Assembly (NCBI RefSeq): GCF_003568665.1 | Contig: NZ_QXMH01000001.1 | Coordinates: 248,001-312,000 of the forward strand | Direction: 5' to 3' | Source of the DNA: Chitinophaga alhagiae | GTDB taxonomy: Bacteria; Bacteroidota; Bacteroidia; Chitinophagales; Chitinophagaceae | Length of the DNA: 64,000 nt | Shown: piece by piece, positions 55,860-64,000 of the stretch | Numbering within the stretch: position 1 is the first letter of the stretch | Layout of the letters: each line of letters opens with the position of its first letter | Program-made: the position numbers and the translations under genes | Notes under the pieces: generated by a model | Told to the model about the DNA's origin: nothing | Databases searched by the model: none | Seen by the model: only the letters and a program-made list of their open reading frames with translations

Positions 55860-57698
55860 ATGTGTGGAATTGTAGCCTACATTGGTCACCGGGAAGCATA
55901 CCCGGTAGTATTAAAAGGTCTGAAAAGACTGGAGTACCGGGGATACGACAGCACAGGCGTTGCCTTACTGAACGGAGGAAGCCTGAAAGTATACAAGAAG
56001 AAAGGTAAGGTAGCAGAGCTGGAAGACCATGTGCTCGGAAAAGAGCTGAAAAGCCATATTGCCATTGGCCATACCCGCTGGGCCACCCATGGCGAGCCGA
56101 ATGACCGCAACGCCCACCCGCAGCTTTCAGGAGACGGCAAGCTGGCCATGGTACACAACGGCATTATCGAGAACTATGCGCAGCTGAAGCAGGAACTGTT
56201 GAACAAGGGGCATGCCTTCACCAGCGATACCGATACGGAAGTGCTGGTGCATTTCATACAGGAAATAAAAAGCAGCAACCAGTGCAGCACGGAAGAAGCC
56301 GTGCGCATTGCGCTCAAAAGAGTAGTGGGCGCCTACGTGATCGTGATCGTGGACGAAGACGATCCCTCCACCCTCATTGCCGCGCGCAAAGGCAGCCCGC
56401 TTGTGATAGGCGTGGGCAAAGGCGAGCACTTCCTGGCCTCGGACGCTTCTCCCATTGTAGAGTACACCAAAGAGGTAGTGTATGTGAACGATTACGAGAT
56501 CGCCATTCTCCGCGCGGACGAGCTGATACTGAAAAACATTGCCAACGAGATACAAACGCCCTACATCCAGAAGCTGGACATTGAGCTGGCCGCCATTGAA
56601 AAAGGCGGGTACGATCATTTCATGCTGAAAGAAATTTTCGAGCAGCCGCAAACCATCTTTGACAGCCTGCGCGGCCGCCTGGACGCCAGGAACGGGCAGC
56701 TCACGCTGGGCGGCCTGCGGGAGCATCTTGACATGCTGACCAACGCCAACCGCATCATCATAGTGGCCTGCGGCACCAGCTGGCACGCCGGCCTGGTGGC
56801 GGAATACATGATAGAAGAACTGTGCCGCATACCGGTAGAAGTAGAGTACGCCTCGGAGTTCCGGTACCGAAACCCCGTGGTGGGCAAGGGCGATGTGATC
56901 ATTGCCGTATCCCAGTCAGGCGAAACGGCAGACACCCTGGTGGCCATGGAAAGCGCCAAAGAAAAAGGCGCCATCATATTGGGCGTGTGCAACGTGGTAG
57001 GTTCTTCCATAGCCCGCCTCTCTAACGGCGGCGTGTATACGCACGCCGGCCCTGAAATAGGCGTGGCCAGCACCAAGGCGTTTACCGCGCAGCTGGCCGT
57101 ACTGGCCCTTATCGGCCTCAGGATAGCCCAGGCCAAAGGCACCATTACGCCGCAGCGTTTCCAGCATTTGCTGGACGAGCTGGAGAGCGTGTCTGAAAAA
57201 GTGGCCGCCGCGCTGGAGCTGAACGATGCCGTGAAAAAGATCGCGGACAAGTATAAAGACGCGCACGATTTCCTCTACCTGGGCCGCGGCTACAACTTTC
57301 CCATTGCCCTGGAAGGCGCGCTGAAGCTGAAAGAAATTTCCTACATTCATGCAGAAGGCTACCCCGCCGCCGAAATGAAACACGGCCCTATTGCGCTGGT
57401 AGACGAAAACCTGCCGGTAGTGTTCGTGGCCACCAAAGACAGCTACTACGAAAAAATAGTGTCTAACATCCAGGAAATAAAAGCCCGCAAAGGCAAGGTG
57501 ATAGCCGTTACCACGGAAGGAGACCAGGTAATACCCGGTATGGCGGACGATGTAATAGTAGTACCCGAAGCAGATGAGCTGGTGGCCCCGCTCATTTCCG
57601 TGATACCTCTCCAATTACTGGCTTATCATATCGGCGTGGCCAAAGGGTATGATGTAGACAAACCCCGCAATCTTGCAAAGTCCGTAACCGTAGAATAA
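55860..57698 (+). CDS. glmS: Glutamine-fructose-6-phosphate aminotransferase
   Basis: 612 residues. N-terminal glutaminase with catalytic Cys2 (MCGIVAYIGH), TRWATHG and NGIIENY; two SIS sugar-isomerase domains with ACGTSWHAG, SQSGETADT, AGPEIGVASTKAF and LEGALKLKEISYIHAEGY (described by its ends); C-terminal KSVTVE. Makes glucosamine 6-phosphate for peptidoglycan and lipopolysaccharide. Only 7 bp separate it from the DUF4954 gene, so the two are co-transcribed. Confidence 0.97.
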   Translation: MCGIVAYIGHREAYPVVLKGLKRLEYRGYDSTGVALLNGGSLKVYKKKGKVAELEDHVLGKELKSHIAIGHTRWATHGEPNDRNAHPQLSGDGKLAMVHNGIIENYAQLKQELLNKGHAFTSDTDTEVLVHFIQEIKSSNQCSTEEAVRIALKRVVGAYVIVIVDEDDPSTLIAARKGSPLVIGVGKGEHFLASDASPIVEYTKEVVYVNDYEIAILRADELILKNIANEIQTPYIQKLDIELAAIEKGGYDHFMLKEIFEQPQTIFDSLRGRLDARNGQLTLGGLREHLDMLTNANRIIIVACGTSWHAGLVAEYMIEELCRIPVEVEYASEFRYRNPVVGKGDVIIAVSQSGETADTLVAMESAKEKGAIILGVCNVVGSSIARLSNGGVYTHAGPEIGVASTKAFTAQLAVLALIGLRIAQAKGTITPQRFQHLLDELESVSEKVAAALELNDAVKKIADKYKDAHDFLYLGRGYNFPIALEGALKLKEISYIHAEGYPAAEMKHGPIALVDENLPVVFVATKDSYYEKIVSNIQEIKARKGKVIAVTTEGDQVIPGMADDVIVVPEADELVAPLISVIPLQLLAYHIGVAKGYDVDKPRNLAKSVTVE

Positions 57699-57705
57699 TA
57701 CGCTT

Positions 57706-59907
57706 ATGAACAGGATAGAAAAAAAACCGCTCAGCCAGCTGGGCTACCAGTTCATTGAACCCGCTTACCTGCCGCAGGGCAAGAACGAATATTACCTGCG
57801 CGACCAGCAGCGCGGCCGCGAAACCGTTCACCGCAAGCTGAAAGCGTGGGAAATAGAAACACTGGTGCGGAACGATAATACGTCAGATGACTGGAACAAT
57901 ATTTTCGTAGACAACGAATTTGATCCCAACCTGGTGCAGCACTGCCACTTCTACGGCATGGTGCGCATTGGCAAGCTGGAACCGTTCTACCTGGAGTTCC
58001 ACAACCTGCGCCTGCCCGTGGGCCTGTACAACAGCACCATTGCCTCCTGCGACTTTGGGGACAACGTAGTGGTACACAACGTGAACTTCCTCTCCCATTA
58101 CATCATCGGCAACGAAGTGATCATTGCCAACGTGAACGAAATGGGCGTAACGGACCATGCCAAGTTCGGCAACGGCATTGTGAAAGAAGGCGAGCCGGAA
58201 AACGTGCGCATATGGCTGGAACTGTGTAACGAGAACGGCGGCAGAAGCGTAATGCCGTTTGACGGCATGCTGCCTGGCGATGCATGGCTGTGGACGCGCA
58301 ACCGCCACGATACCGTGCTGATGGAACGCTTCAAGGCATTCACGGAAAAGCAGTTCGATAAAAAGCGGGGCTACTACGGCATGGTGGGAGACCGCACGGT
58401 GATCAAGAACTGCAAGATCATCAAAGACGTGACCATTGGCTCCGATGCCTACCTCAAAGGCGCCAACAAACTGAAGAACCTTACCATCAACAGCGAGCCG
58501 GGCGCCCACTCCCAGATAGGAGAAGGCTGCGAGCTGGTGAACGGCATCATTGGCCTGGGCTGCCGCGTGTTCTACGGTGTAAAGGCCGTACGTTTTGTGA
58601 TGGCCTCCCACTCCCAGCTCAAATACGGCGCGCGCCTCATTAACTCGTACCTCGGCAACAACGCCACCATTTCCTGCTGCGAAGTACTGAACTCCCTCAT
58701 ATTTCCCGCGCACGAGCAGCACCATAACAACTCGTTCCTCTGCGCCGCGCTGGTAATGGGGCAAAGCAACATGGCCGCCGGCGCTACCATCGGCTCCAAT
58801 CACAACTCCCGCGGGGCGGACGGTGAGATCATTGCCGGCAGGGGCTTCTGGCCCGGGCTGTGCGTAAGCCTCAAACACAATTCCCGCTTTGCCAGCTTCA
58901 CCCTCATTGCCAAAGGCAACTACATGAGCGAGCTGGACATTCCCTTCCCATTCAGCCTGGTAGTGAACGATGAGCATGACAACATGCTGCGGGTAATGCC
59001 GGGCTACTGGTTCATGCACAACATGTACGCTTTGGCCCGCAACGCCTGGAAGTATGTAGACCGGGACAAACGTACGGATAAGACCCAGCTGATAGAATAT
59101 GATTACCTGGCGCCTGATTCGGCGGAAGAACTGCTGCACTCCCTGGAGCTGATGGAATATGCCGTAGGCAAAACCTTCCACGGCCAGAAAGACAAAGCGG
59201 GCAAAAAAGCCCTGCAGCAAAAAGGCAAACAAATGCTGCTGGAAGAAAACGCCAAAGTGGGGCGCGCGGAAATACTGGTAGAAGGCATAGAGAACTCTTC
59301 CCGCAAAGCGCAGTTGCTGAAGGTGCATAAAGCATATCCCCTCTTCCGCGAACTGGTGAACCTCTACGCCATGCGCAACCTGGTAAAGCTGGCCGCCGGT
59401 TTTAACATCACCTCCTTCAAAACCCTGCAGGCCGTTTGCAAAACCAGCCGGCGCACCGCATGGTACAACGCCGGCGGGCAACTGGTAAAGGCAGATGCAT
59501 TGGACGACCTGAAAAACCGCATCCGCAAAGGAAAAATAACCGGCTGGCCGGAGCTGCACGAAGCCTACCGCCAGTTAGGCGCCGTATATGAGCAAGACAA
59601 GCTGCACCACGCCCTGGCCTGCCTGCTGCACCTGCACCAGGTCAGCGCCGGAGAACTGACCCCGGCCCTGCTTAAAAAATACCTGGAACAGTCTGTTCAT
59701 ACCTTGAGCAGCATCACGGAAAGCATTTACCACTCCCGCGAAAAAGATTACCTCAACCCCTTCCGCCGCATGGCATATGAAAATGAAGCGGAAATGGACA
59801 CCGTAGTAGGCAAGCTGGAAGACAACAGCTTTATACAACAGACCCAGGCAGACCTGAAGGCCTATAAAAAACAGGTGAAAGAGATCATCAGGCAGTGGGC
59901 GCTATGA
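57706..59907 (+). CDS. DUF4954 protein with left-handed beta-helix
   Basis: 733 residues, cytoplasmic. Contains a long stretch of hexapeptide-like turns (IGNEVIIANVNEMG, IGSDAYLKGANKL, IGEGCELVNG, GCRVFYGVKAV), a left-handed parallel beta-helix as in sugar acyl- and nucleotidyltransferases, and a charged helical C-terminal third. The placement right after glmS suggests a role in amino-sugar or nucleotide-sugar metabolism (inference). No enzymatic assignment is known to me for this family. Confidence 0.85.
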   Translation: MNRIEKKPLSQLGYQFIEPAYLPQGKNEYYLRDQQRGRETVHRKLKAWEIETLVRNDNTSDDWNNIFVDNEFDPNLVQHCHFYGMVRIGKLEPFYLEFHNLRLPVGLYNSTIASCDFGDNVVVHNVNFLSHYIIGNEVIIANVNEMGVTDHAKFGNGIVKEGEPENVRIWLELCNENGGRSVMPFDGMLPGDAWLWTRNRHDTVLMERFKAFTEKQFDKKRGYYGMVGDRTVIKNCKIIKDVTIGSDAYLKGANKLKNLTINSEPGAHSQIGEGCELVNGIIGLGCRVFYGVKAVRFVMASHSQLKYGARLINSYLGNNATISCCEVLNSLIFPAHEQHHNNSFLCAALVMGQSNMAAGATIGSNHNSRGADGEIIAGRGFWPGLCVSLKHNSRFASFTLIAKGNYMSELDIPFPFSLVVNDEHDNMLRVMPGYWFMHNMYALARNAWKYVDRDKRTDKTQLIEYDYLAPDSAEELLHSLELMEYAVGKTFHGQKDKAGKKALQQKGKQMLLEENAKVGRAEILVEGIENSSRKAQLLKVHKAYPLFRELVNLYAMRNLVKLAAGFNITSFKTLQAVCKTSRRTAWYNAGGQLVKADALDDLKNRIRKGKITGWPELHEAYRQLGAVYEQDKLHHALACLLHLHQVSAGELTPALLKKYLEQSVHTLSSITESIYHSREKDYLNPFRRMAYENEAEMDTVVGKLEDNSFIQQTQADLKAYKKQVKEIIRQWAL

Positions 59908-60473
59908 AAGAGGAAAAGATACGCTGCGGCTGGAGCGTAAAAGACCAGTTGTACAAAGACTACCACGATCATGAGTGGGGCATTCCCAGCCACGACGATG
60001 CCCACTTGTTTGAAATGCTGAACCTGGAAGGCGCGCAGGCCGGCCTGAGCTGGTACACCGTGCTCACCAAACGCGAAAATTACCGCAGGGCTTTCGATAA
60101 CTGGGATGCGCAAAAGATCTCGAAGTATACGGAGAAAAAGATAGAGAAACTGCTGCAAGACCCCGGCATTATCCGCAACCAGCTAAAGGTGCGCGCCGTG
60201 GTGTCTAACGCAAAGGCCTTCCTGGCCGTGCAAAAGGAGTTTGGCAGCTTTGACCGTTACATCTGGCAATTTGTTGACCATCAGCCCATCATCAATCACT
60301 TCAAAAGCCTGGGCGAAGTACCCGCCAAAACGCCCGTATCAGACGCCATGAGCAAAGACCTGCTGAAACGCGGGTTCAAGTTTGTTGGCTCTACGATCTG
60401 TTACGCGTACATGCAGGCCACCGGTATGGTGAACGATCATGTGATGAGTTGTTTTACACGGAAGAAAAAGTAA
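59904..60473 (+). CDS. tag: DNA-3-methyladenine glycosylase I
   Basis: 189 residues from the ATG at 59904, overlapping the previous stop by ATGA. RCGWS opens the protein with the first zinc Cys; YHDHEWG and the C-terminal DHVMSC provide the other zinc ligands; EGAQAGLSWYTVL and the FKFVGSTICYAYMQATGMVNDH block (described by its ends) are family hallmarks. Removes 3-methyladenine from alkylated DNA. Converges on the rlpA gene with only 2 bp between stops. Confidence 0.96.
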   Translation: MKEEKIRCGWSVKDQLYKDYHDHEWGIPSHDDAHLFEMLNLEGAQAGLSWYTVLTKRENYRRAFDNWDAQKISKYTEKKIEKLLQDPGIIRNQLKVRAVVSNAKAFLAVQKEFGSFDRYIWQFVDHQPIINHFKSLGEVPAKTPVSDAMSKDLLKRGFKFVGSTICYAYMQATGMVNDHVMSCFTRKKK

Positions 60474-60475
60474 CC

Positions 60476-60922
60476 CTAGTTGGCGGCGGCCAGCTCCAGG
60501 TCAAGCATAGGCAGGCTGTTCATGAACGCGCCAGATACCACTTCCACCTTTACCCGGGTAAGCCCCCAGTGAATGAAGCCCAGCTTTTTGGCCGCGGCCT
60601 GCGTAAGGTCTACAATGCGGCGGTTGGCATGATGCAGGCGGTCTGTTACTTTTACCACTACCCAGCGGTGGTTGCGCAGGTTGGTCACTTTTATGAGCGT
60701 GCCCAGGGGCAGGGAGTTATGCGCGGCCGTCATGGCGGTATTATCAAATATTTCACCACTGGCCGTTTGCCTGCCATGGAACTTCTGCGCATAATAGCTG
60801 GCAACACCCGTAGAAGGCGATTTGGCCCTCTGCTGTGCCAGTACCGGCGCAGTGCCCAGGGCCAGTACCGTCAGCACCGCCACTACACACTTTACAACAT
60901 TATTTAATACCTTTATTTTCAT
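60476..60922 (-). CDS. rlpA: RlpA-family septal ring lytic transglycosylase
   Basis: 148 residues from the ATG at 60922. Signal peptide ends APVLAQ. The double-psi beta-barrel is complete: GVASYYAQKFHGRQTASGE, the DNTAMTAAHNSLPLGTLIKVTN region and VKVTDRL with the conserved Asp. Probably cleaves naked glycan strands at the septum. It has no SPOR domain, as is common for short RlpA proteins in this phylum. Confidence 0.9.
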   Translation of the reverse strand: MKIKVLNNVVKCVVAVLTVLALGTAPVLAQQRAKSPSTGVASYYAQKFHGRQTASGEIFDNTAMTAAHNSLPLGTLIKVTNLRNHRWVVVKVTDRLHHANRRIVDLTQAAAKKLGFIHWGLTRVKVEVVSGAFMNSLPMLDLELAAAN

Positions 60923-61009
60923 GACGCCTGGAATTGGCAAATTTCCTGCCAGAAAGCGTTAATAAAAGCCCTCAAAAATGTTAATGAAACCCAACTTCCT
61001 TATTAACAA

Positions 61010-62053
61010 TTAGTTATCGATCAATATTTCAGACAGCGCCTTACTGTTGATAAACGTATGGTCGGTTAACGTATTCAGAAAAAAGTACAATTCACGTTTT
61101 TCCGATACGGAAAGCGGGATGCCGTTCCTGACCAGGGGATCTATGGTGGGGGTTTGCTCTATCCCTTCGGCATAGTGGTCAAACACGTTGAATATGTCGT
61201 AAAAGCGGCCGTCGTGCATGTACGGCGGGCTCTTCAGGATGTTACGCAGGGAGGGCACCTTGAACTTCAGGTAATCTCCGGTACTGTTGGTAATGCGCAT
61301 CCTTCCCGCATCGTGCAGGTAGGGGTTGTAGGGCAGCCCGTTGTTGCGGTATGAGCCGTCCGTGAACAGGGGCTCCTTGTGGCAGGCCGCGCATTTTTCC
61401 TGAAAAACGCGGTAGCCGTTGGCTTCTTCCGGCGTAAACTGCGCGCCGGGGAGCTTGCGCATCACGCTGTCATATTTCGAGTGGAAGGAGTTCATGGTGG
61501 CCATGAACTGCGCCAGTGCCCTGAACAGCCGCTGGCTGTTGATCTCCCCTTCCCCGAAGGCGTCATTGAACATGGCGCGGTATTGCTGGTCCGCGTTCAG
61601 GCGGCTGATGAGGCGGCCCAGGTCTTCCCCCATTTCATTCGGGTCTGTAATGGGCGTCAGCGGCTGTACTTCCAGGTGGTTCACCCCACCGTCCCACATA
61701 AAATCTTTCTGCCAGATGAGGTTGAACAGGCCGGGCACGGAGCGGAAGCCCGTGTTGTTATCGATGCCGTGGCTCAGCGGGTGGTCAAAATGCGCAAAGG
61801 CCGCAAACTGCTGGTGGCAGAAGCCGCAGGAAATAGTACTGTCGCGCGAGAGGCGCGGGTCATAAAAGAGGCGGCGGCCCAGGGCAACGCCCTGCACGGT
61901 GAGCGGGTTCTGGCTCATATCATACACCGGCGCCGGAAAATCTGCCGGCAGCTCCAGCGTATACGGCTGTGGCCCCGGCCTTACGGAGGCGGTTTTCCTG
62001 CAACTCCAGATCAGCAGGAACAGGCAGCCCATATAGATCGCGTAACGTATCAC
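61010..62053 (-). CDS. Di-heme cytochrome c peroxidase family lipoprotein (MbnH-like)
   Basis: 347 residues. Lipoprotein signal with Cys at about residue 18 (LIWSC). Two heme c sites: CGFCH (76-80) and CAACH (221-225). PLSHGI, MWDGGVNHLE and FKVPSLRNILKSPPYMHDG (described by ends FKVPSLRN and YMHDG) are family segments. The gene overlaps an MbnP-like gene by 4 bp (ATGA), and this pair is the arrangement of MbnH/MbnP, in which the di-heme enzyme oxidises a Trp of its partner; so MbnH-like is preferred to a simple peroxide-removing enzyme. Confidence 0.9.
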   Translation of the reverse strand: MIRYAIYMGCLFLLIWSCRKTASVRPGPQPYTLELPADFPAPVYDMSQNPLTVQGVALGRRLFYDPRLSRDSTISCGFCHQQFAAFAHFDHPLSHGIDNNTGFRSVPGLFNLIWQKDFMWDGGVNHLEVQPLTPITDPNEMGEDLGRLISRLNADQQYRAMFNDAFGEGEINSQRLFRALAQFMATMNSFHSKYDSVMRKLPGAQFTPEEANGYRVFQEKCAACHKEPLFTDGSYRNNGLPYNPYLHDAGRMRITNSTGDYLKFKVPSLRNILKSPPYMHDGRFYDIFNVFDHYAEGIEQTPTIDPLVRNGIPLSVSEKRELYFFLNTLTDHTFINSKALSEILIDN

Positions 62054-62790
62054 AGGTCGGTCACACTCGTAATGCGGAACATATTGCTATAGTTCTCCGA
62101 TATTTTCCAGGCGTCTTCTCCCGGCACATGGATGGTAGCGGTTTGCGCAAACTGCACCTGGTTGGGCAGGCTGAACCAGGTATACAGGTCTGCCTTGATG
62201 GTTACATCAGGCTTGCGGTCTGCCGCCACCGTGAGGCTGATGGGGCTTACCAGGCTGATGCGCCGCACCGCGTTGTACTCCCCCCTGAACCCGCCGATGT
62301 GAAAGGTCAGCGCCTGCCCCGCCGCTGCGGATGCGGGAGACGTGCCTTCCATCTTCGCCATGATGTACCCGCTGTTCCAGCTCCAGAACATGCCGTTTAC
62401 AGGGTCCAAAGCGCCTGTTTGCGCCCCGCTTACATTGCGGACGCTGTCTACCCCCAGCAGAAAGGAAAAAGCCCTGTATTCGCCCCGCGGGGCCATTACC
62501 TGCAGGGTCCTGGAAGCCGGCTTGCTTTCATCTACCAGGAAGTAGGTGTCAGCCAGCTTCACTTCGCTGTTGTCCATCCGTACCAGGGTGATGTTGCTGA
62601 TGTAATACCTGAAGGCGCTCACGGTAAAGGCCTCTCCCGCCGCATTGGTATAGCTGGCCGTATTAAGGGTGAGCGCGGCCCCGTTCACCACGTTGGTGAA
62701 GGTAAGCTGGAGGGTGCCCTGCTCCTGCTTTTCCTTTTTACAGGCCATCAATAGCATGAAGAAAATGTACAGGAGGGCTTTTGGTTTCAT
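62050..62790 (-). CDS. MbnP-like copper-handling lipoprotein
   Basis: 246 residues from the ATG at 62790. Lipoprotein signal MLLMAC then Lys-rich KKEKQEQG. The mature part has GTLQLTFTNVVNGAALTL, AFRYYISNITLVR, and the FWSWNSGYIMAKMEG block near residues 135-149 with two Trp, which match MbnP-family proteins. In known members a Trp is oxidised to kynurenine by MbnH and binds copper. Starts the two-gene operon with the di-heme enzyme. Confidence 0.83.
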   Translation of the reverse strand: MKPKALLYIFFMLLMACKKEKQEQGTLQLTFTNVVNGAALTLNTASYTNAAGEAFTVSAFRYYISNITLVRMDNSEVKLADTYFLVDESKPASRTLQVMAPRGEYRAFSFLLGVDSVRNVSGAQTGALDPVNGMFWSWNSGYIMAKMEGTSPASAAAGQALTFHIGGFRGEYNAVRRISLVSPISLTVAADRKPDVTIKADLYTWFSLPNQVQFAQTATIHVPGEDAWKISENYSNMFRITSVTDL

Positions 62791-63109
62791 ATGCGGAGGT
62801 TTCTGTTGTGAAAGGTACAAAAAAGGCGGCACCTCCCCTGCTATTTCGTCCTTTCCGGGCGGCAGCGGTATGGCAACAGCCGGGTGGACTTTTGAACATT
62901 TTACTGATAAACAATGCTTTACATACAGATAAGGCATAGATAAGTTACCTCTATATAGGGGTGAGATATGGATGGGATATCCTTGGGACATGGGTATGAT
63001 ATGGGTAAGATATCCTATCTCAAACCCGCCAGCAGCAAGGCTTTTGGCCTTGTCCTGAAATAGGTTTGCACCTTTGGTTAGAAAATCCTGATAAAGGTTT
63101 GCAGGGTCC
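62791..63109. other. Intergenic region with short degenerate GATATCC/GATATGG repeats
   Basis: No gene is seen. The part around 62960-63021 has repeated GATATGG and GATATCC units and an outer inverted pair TGAGATA/TATCTCA, which resembles sequence in the 23750-23960 repeat region. The remainder looks like ordinary AT-containing spacer upstream of the mbnP gene, without an exact -7 box. Confidence 0.5.
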
Positions 63110-63143
63110 AAAAAAAATCCCGGCAGCCGCCAGGCTACCGGGA
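63110..63143 (-). terminator. Terminator of the sugar symporter gene
   Basis: On the minus strand an 11-pair stem TCCCGGTAGCC/GGCTGCCGGGA (one G-T; plus-strand 63118-63128 with 63133-63143) is followed by T8. Confidence 0.85.
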
Positions 63144-63164
63144 CTATGTACAATCAATGAATGT

Positions 63165-64000
63165 TTACCTGATCCGGTATCCCCGCCAGCCGTAAAAGAA
63201 CACAATTACGAAGCAGATAAGGGGCACTATGAAAGAGAACGCGGTAGACTGTGTTTCCGCCACCGTGCCCATTACGTAGGGCACCAGCGCGCCGCCCACA
63301 ATGGCCATGATCTGGTAGGAAGAACCTTCTTTGGTATGATCTCCCAGGCCTTTCACCGCCAGTGCAAAAATAGTGGGGAACATGATGGACATGAAGAAGA
63401 AGATGGCCATCAGCCCGTATACGGACACGGCCCCCTGGCCGGACATTACCAGCGCGCACAGCGCGGTATTGATCAGCGCGTATACGGCGAGCAGCGTATT
63501 GGGCGCAATTTTGCGCATGAGCGCCGTGCCCACAAAACGCCCTATGGTAAAGAGGCCCAGGGCTACGCCCAGCATGGCGGAGCCTTTGGCGCTGGTAGCC
63601 CCTTCCCAGTATTCCGTTACATAGTTGATGAAGAGCGCGCCAACGCCCACCTGGGCGGCCACATAAAAGAACTGCGCCACTACGCCCCATACAAAGTGGC
63701 GGTGGGCAAACAGCCCTTTACCCGCGCCGCTCTTTGCGGCGGCGCCTTCTTCCGCGACGGAGATCTCCGGCAGGCGGGTGCGGTAAAAAAGGAACGCTAT
63801 GAACAGCACAATTGCCGCCATCACGATGTATACAAGTTGTACGGATGAAAGATCAGCACTGCCGCCGGCGCCTTCTCCCGCTCCGCCAAAAAACAATTGA
63901 GAGGCGATCAGCGGGCCCAGGAAAGAGCCCAGCCCGTTGAAGCACTGGGACAGGTTGAGGCGGAACTCCGAGCGGGATTTGTCTCCCAGCACCGTCACGT
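63165..64000 (-). CDS. FHS-family sugar/H+ symporter (5' end beyond right edge)
   Basis: The last 278 codons and a partial one are visible. Reading continues open to the edge; a Met codon at 63998 is internal, because the LNLSQCFNGLGSFLGPLIASQLF stretch (shown by LNLSQCFNGLG) lies in the middle of fucose/glucose/galactose permeases of this family. Eight or so hydrophobic segments follow. Imports a monosaccharide with protons across the inner membrane. Sugar identity unknown. Confidence 0.88.
   Translation of the reverse strand, partial: VTVLGDKSRSEFRLNLSQCFNGLGSFLGPLIASQLFFGGAGEGAGGSADLSSVQLVYIVMAAIVLFIAFLFYRTRLPEISVAEEGAAAKSGAGKGLFAHRHFVWGVVAQFFYVAAQVGVGALFINYVTEYWEGATSAKGSAMLGVALGLFTIGRFVGTALMRKIAPNTLLAVYALINTALCALVMSGQGAVSVYGLMAIFFFMSIMFPTIFALAVKGLGDHTKEGSSYQIMAIVGGALVPYVMGTVAETQSTAFSFIVPLICFVIVFFYGWRGYRIR

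Overview
The window is chromosomal DNA from a member of the Bacteroidota, most likely a Chitinophaga-like member of the Chitinophagales. The evidence is a type IX secretion component (PorQ), a TonB-dependent receptor ending in Phe, many outer-membrane barrels and DUF proteins typical of the phylum (DUF5683, DUF4382, DUF4421, DUF4954), weak ribosome-binding sites, and repeated -7 boxes of the Bacteroidota form TANNTTTG. Codon third positions are GC-rich, which opens long meaningless frames on the opposite strand of most genes. No rRNA, tRNA, CRISPR array, insertion sequence or prophage was seen.

Layout. 1-4918 (-): the N-terminal 1639 codons of a giant secreted Calx-beta repeat protein that runs off the left edge. 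5321-8932 (+): ahcY, satD and DUF3307 behind three phased palindromes, pdxJ. 9080-12722 (-): ABC-2 exporter pair and porQ. 12900-18512 (-): lon, two outer-membrane barrels and a membrane-anchored phosphoesterase. 18755-23101 (+): UPF0173 hydrolase, parA-parB-DUF5683, dapB, and an Rrf2 regulator with four cysteines. 23102-24080 is a 979-bp gene-free region holding a candidate small RNA, an inverted-repeat block and a 66-bp tandem repeat. 24081-26958 (+): cysH-cysD-cysN. 27107-32400 (-): a secreted protein of unknown function, a siderophore-type TonB receptor and an SDR threonine dehydrogenase. 32561-38298: kdsA, a small unknown, a DUF4382 lipoprotein (-), PspC (-), aconitase and an HD-family protein. 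38412-46638 (-): DUF4421 protein, phosphoesterase, complete histidine utilisation set hutG-hutI-hutU-hutH, MarR regulator, SET-domain protein. 46730-49011 (+): bestrophin-like channel and mgtE. 49114-60473: phosphatase lipoprotein (-), S9 peptidase, giant TraB/GumN protein, glmS, DUF4954, tag. 60476-62790 (-): RlpA, then a di-heme peroxidase and MbnP-like lipoprotein pair. 63165-64000 (-): a sugar/H+ symporter cut by the right edge.

Pathways that work together: CysD/CysN make APS and CysH, which carries the iron-sulfur cysteines of APS reductases, reduces it; HutH, HutU, HutI and HutG take histidine to glutamate and formamide; GlmS and KdsA feed cell-envelope sugars; AhcY closes the methyl cycle. 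The most interesting points are the exactly 29-bp-phased palindromes before satD, the candidate small RNA and repeat cluster between the Rrf2 regulator and the cys operon, the MbnP/MbnH-like pair, the SET-domain protein, and an operator-like palindrome touching the marR start.
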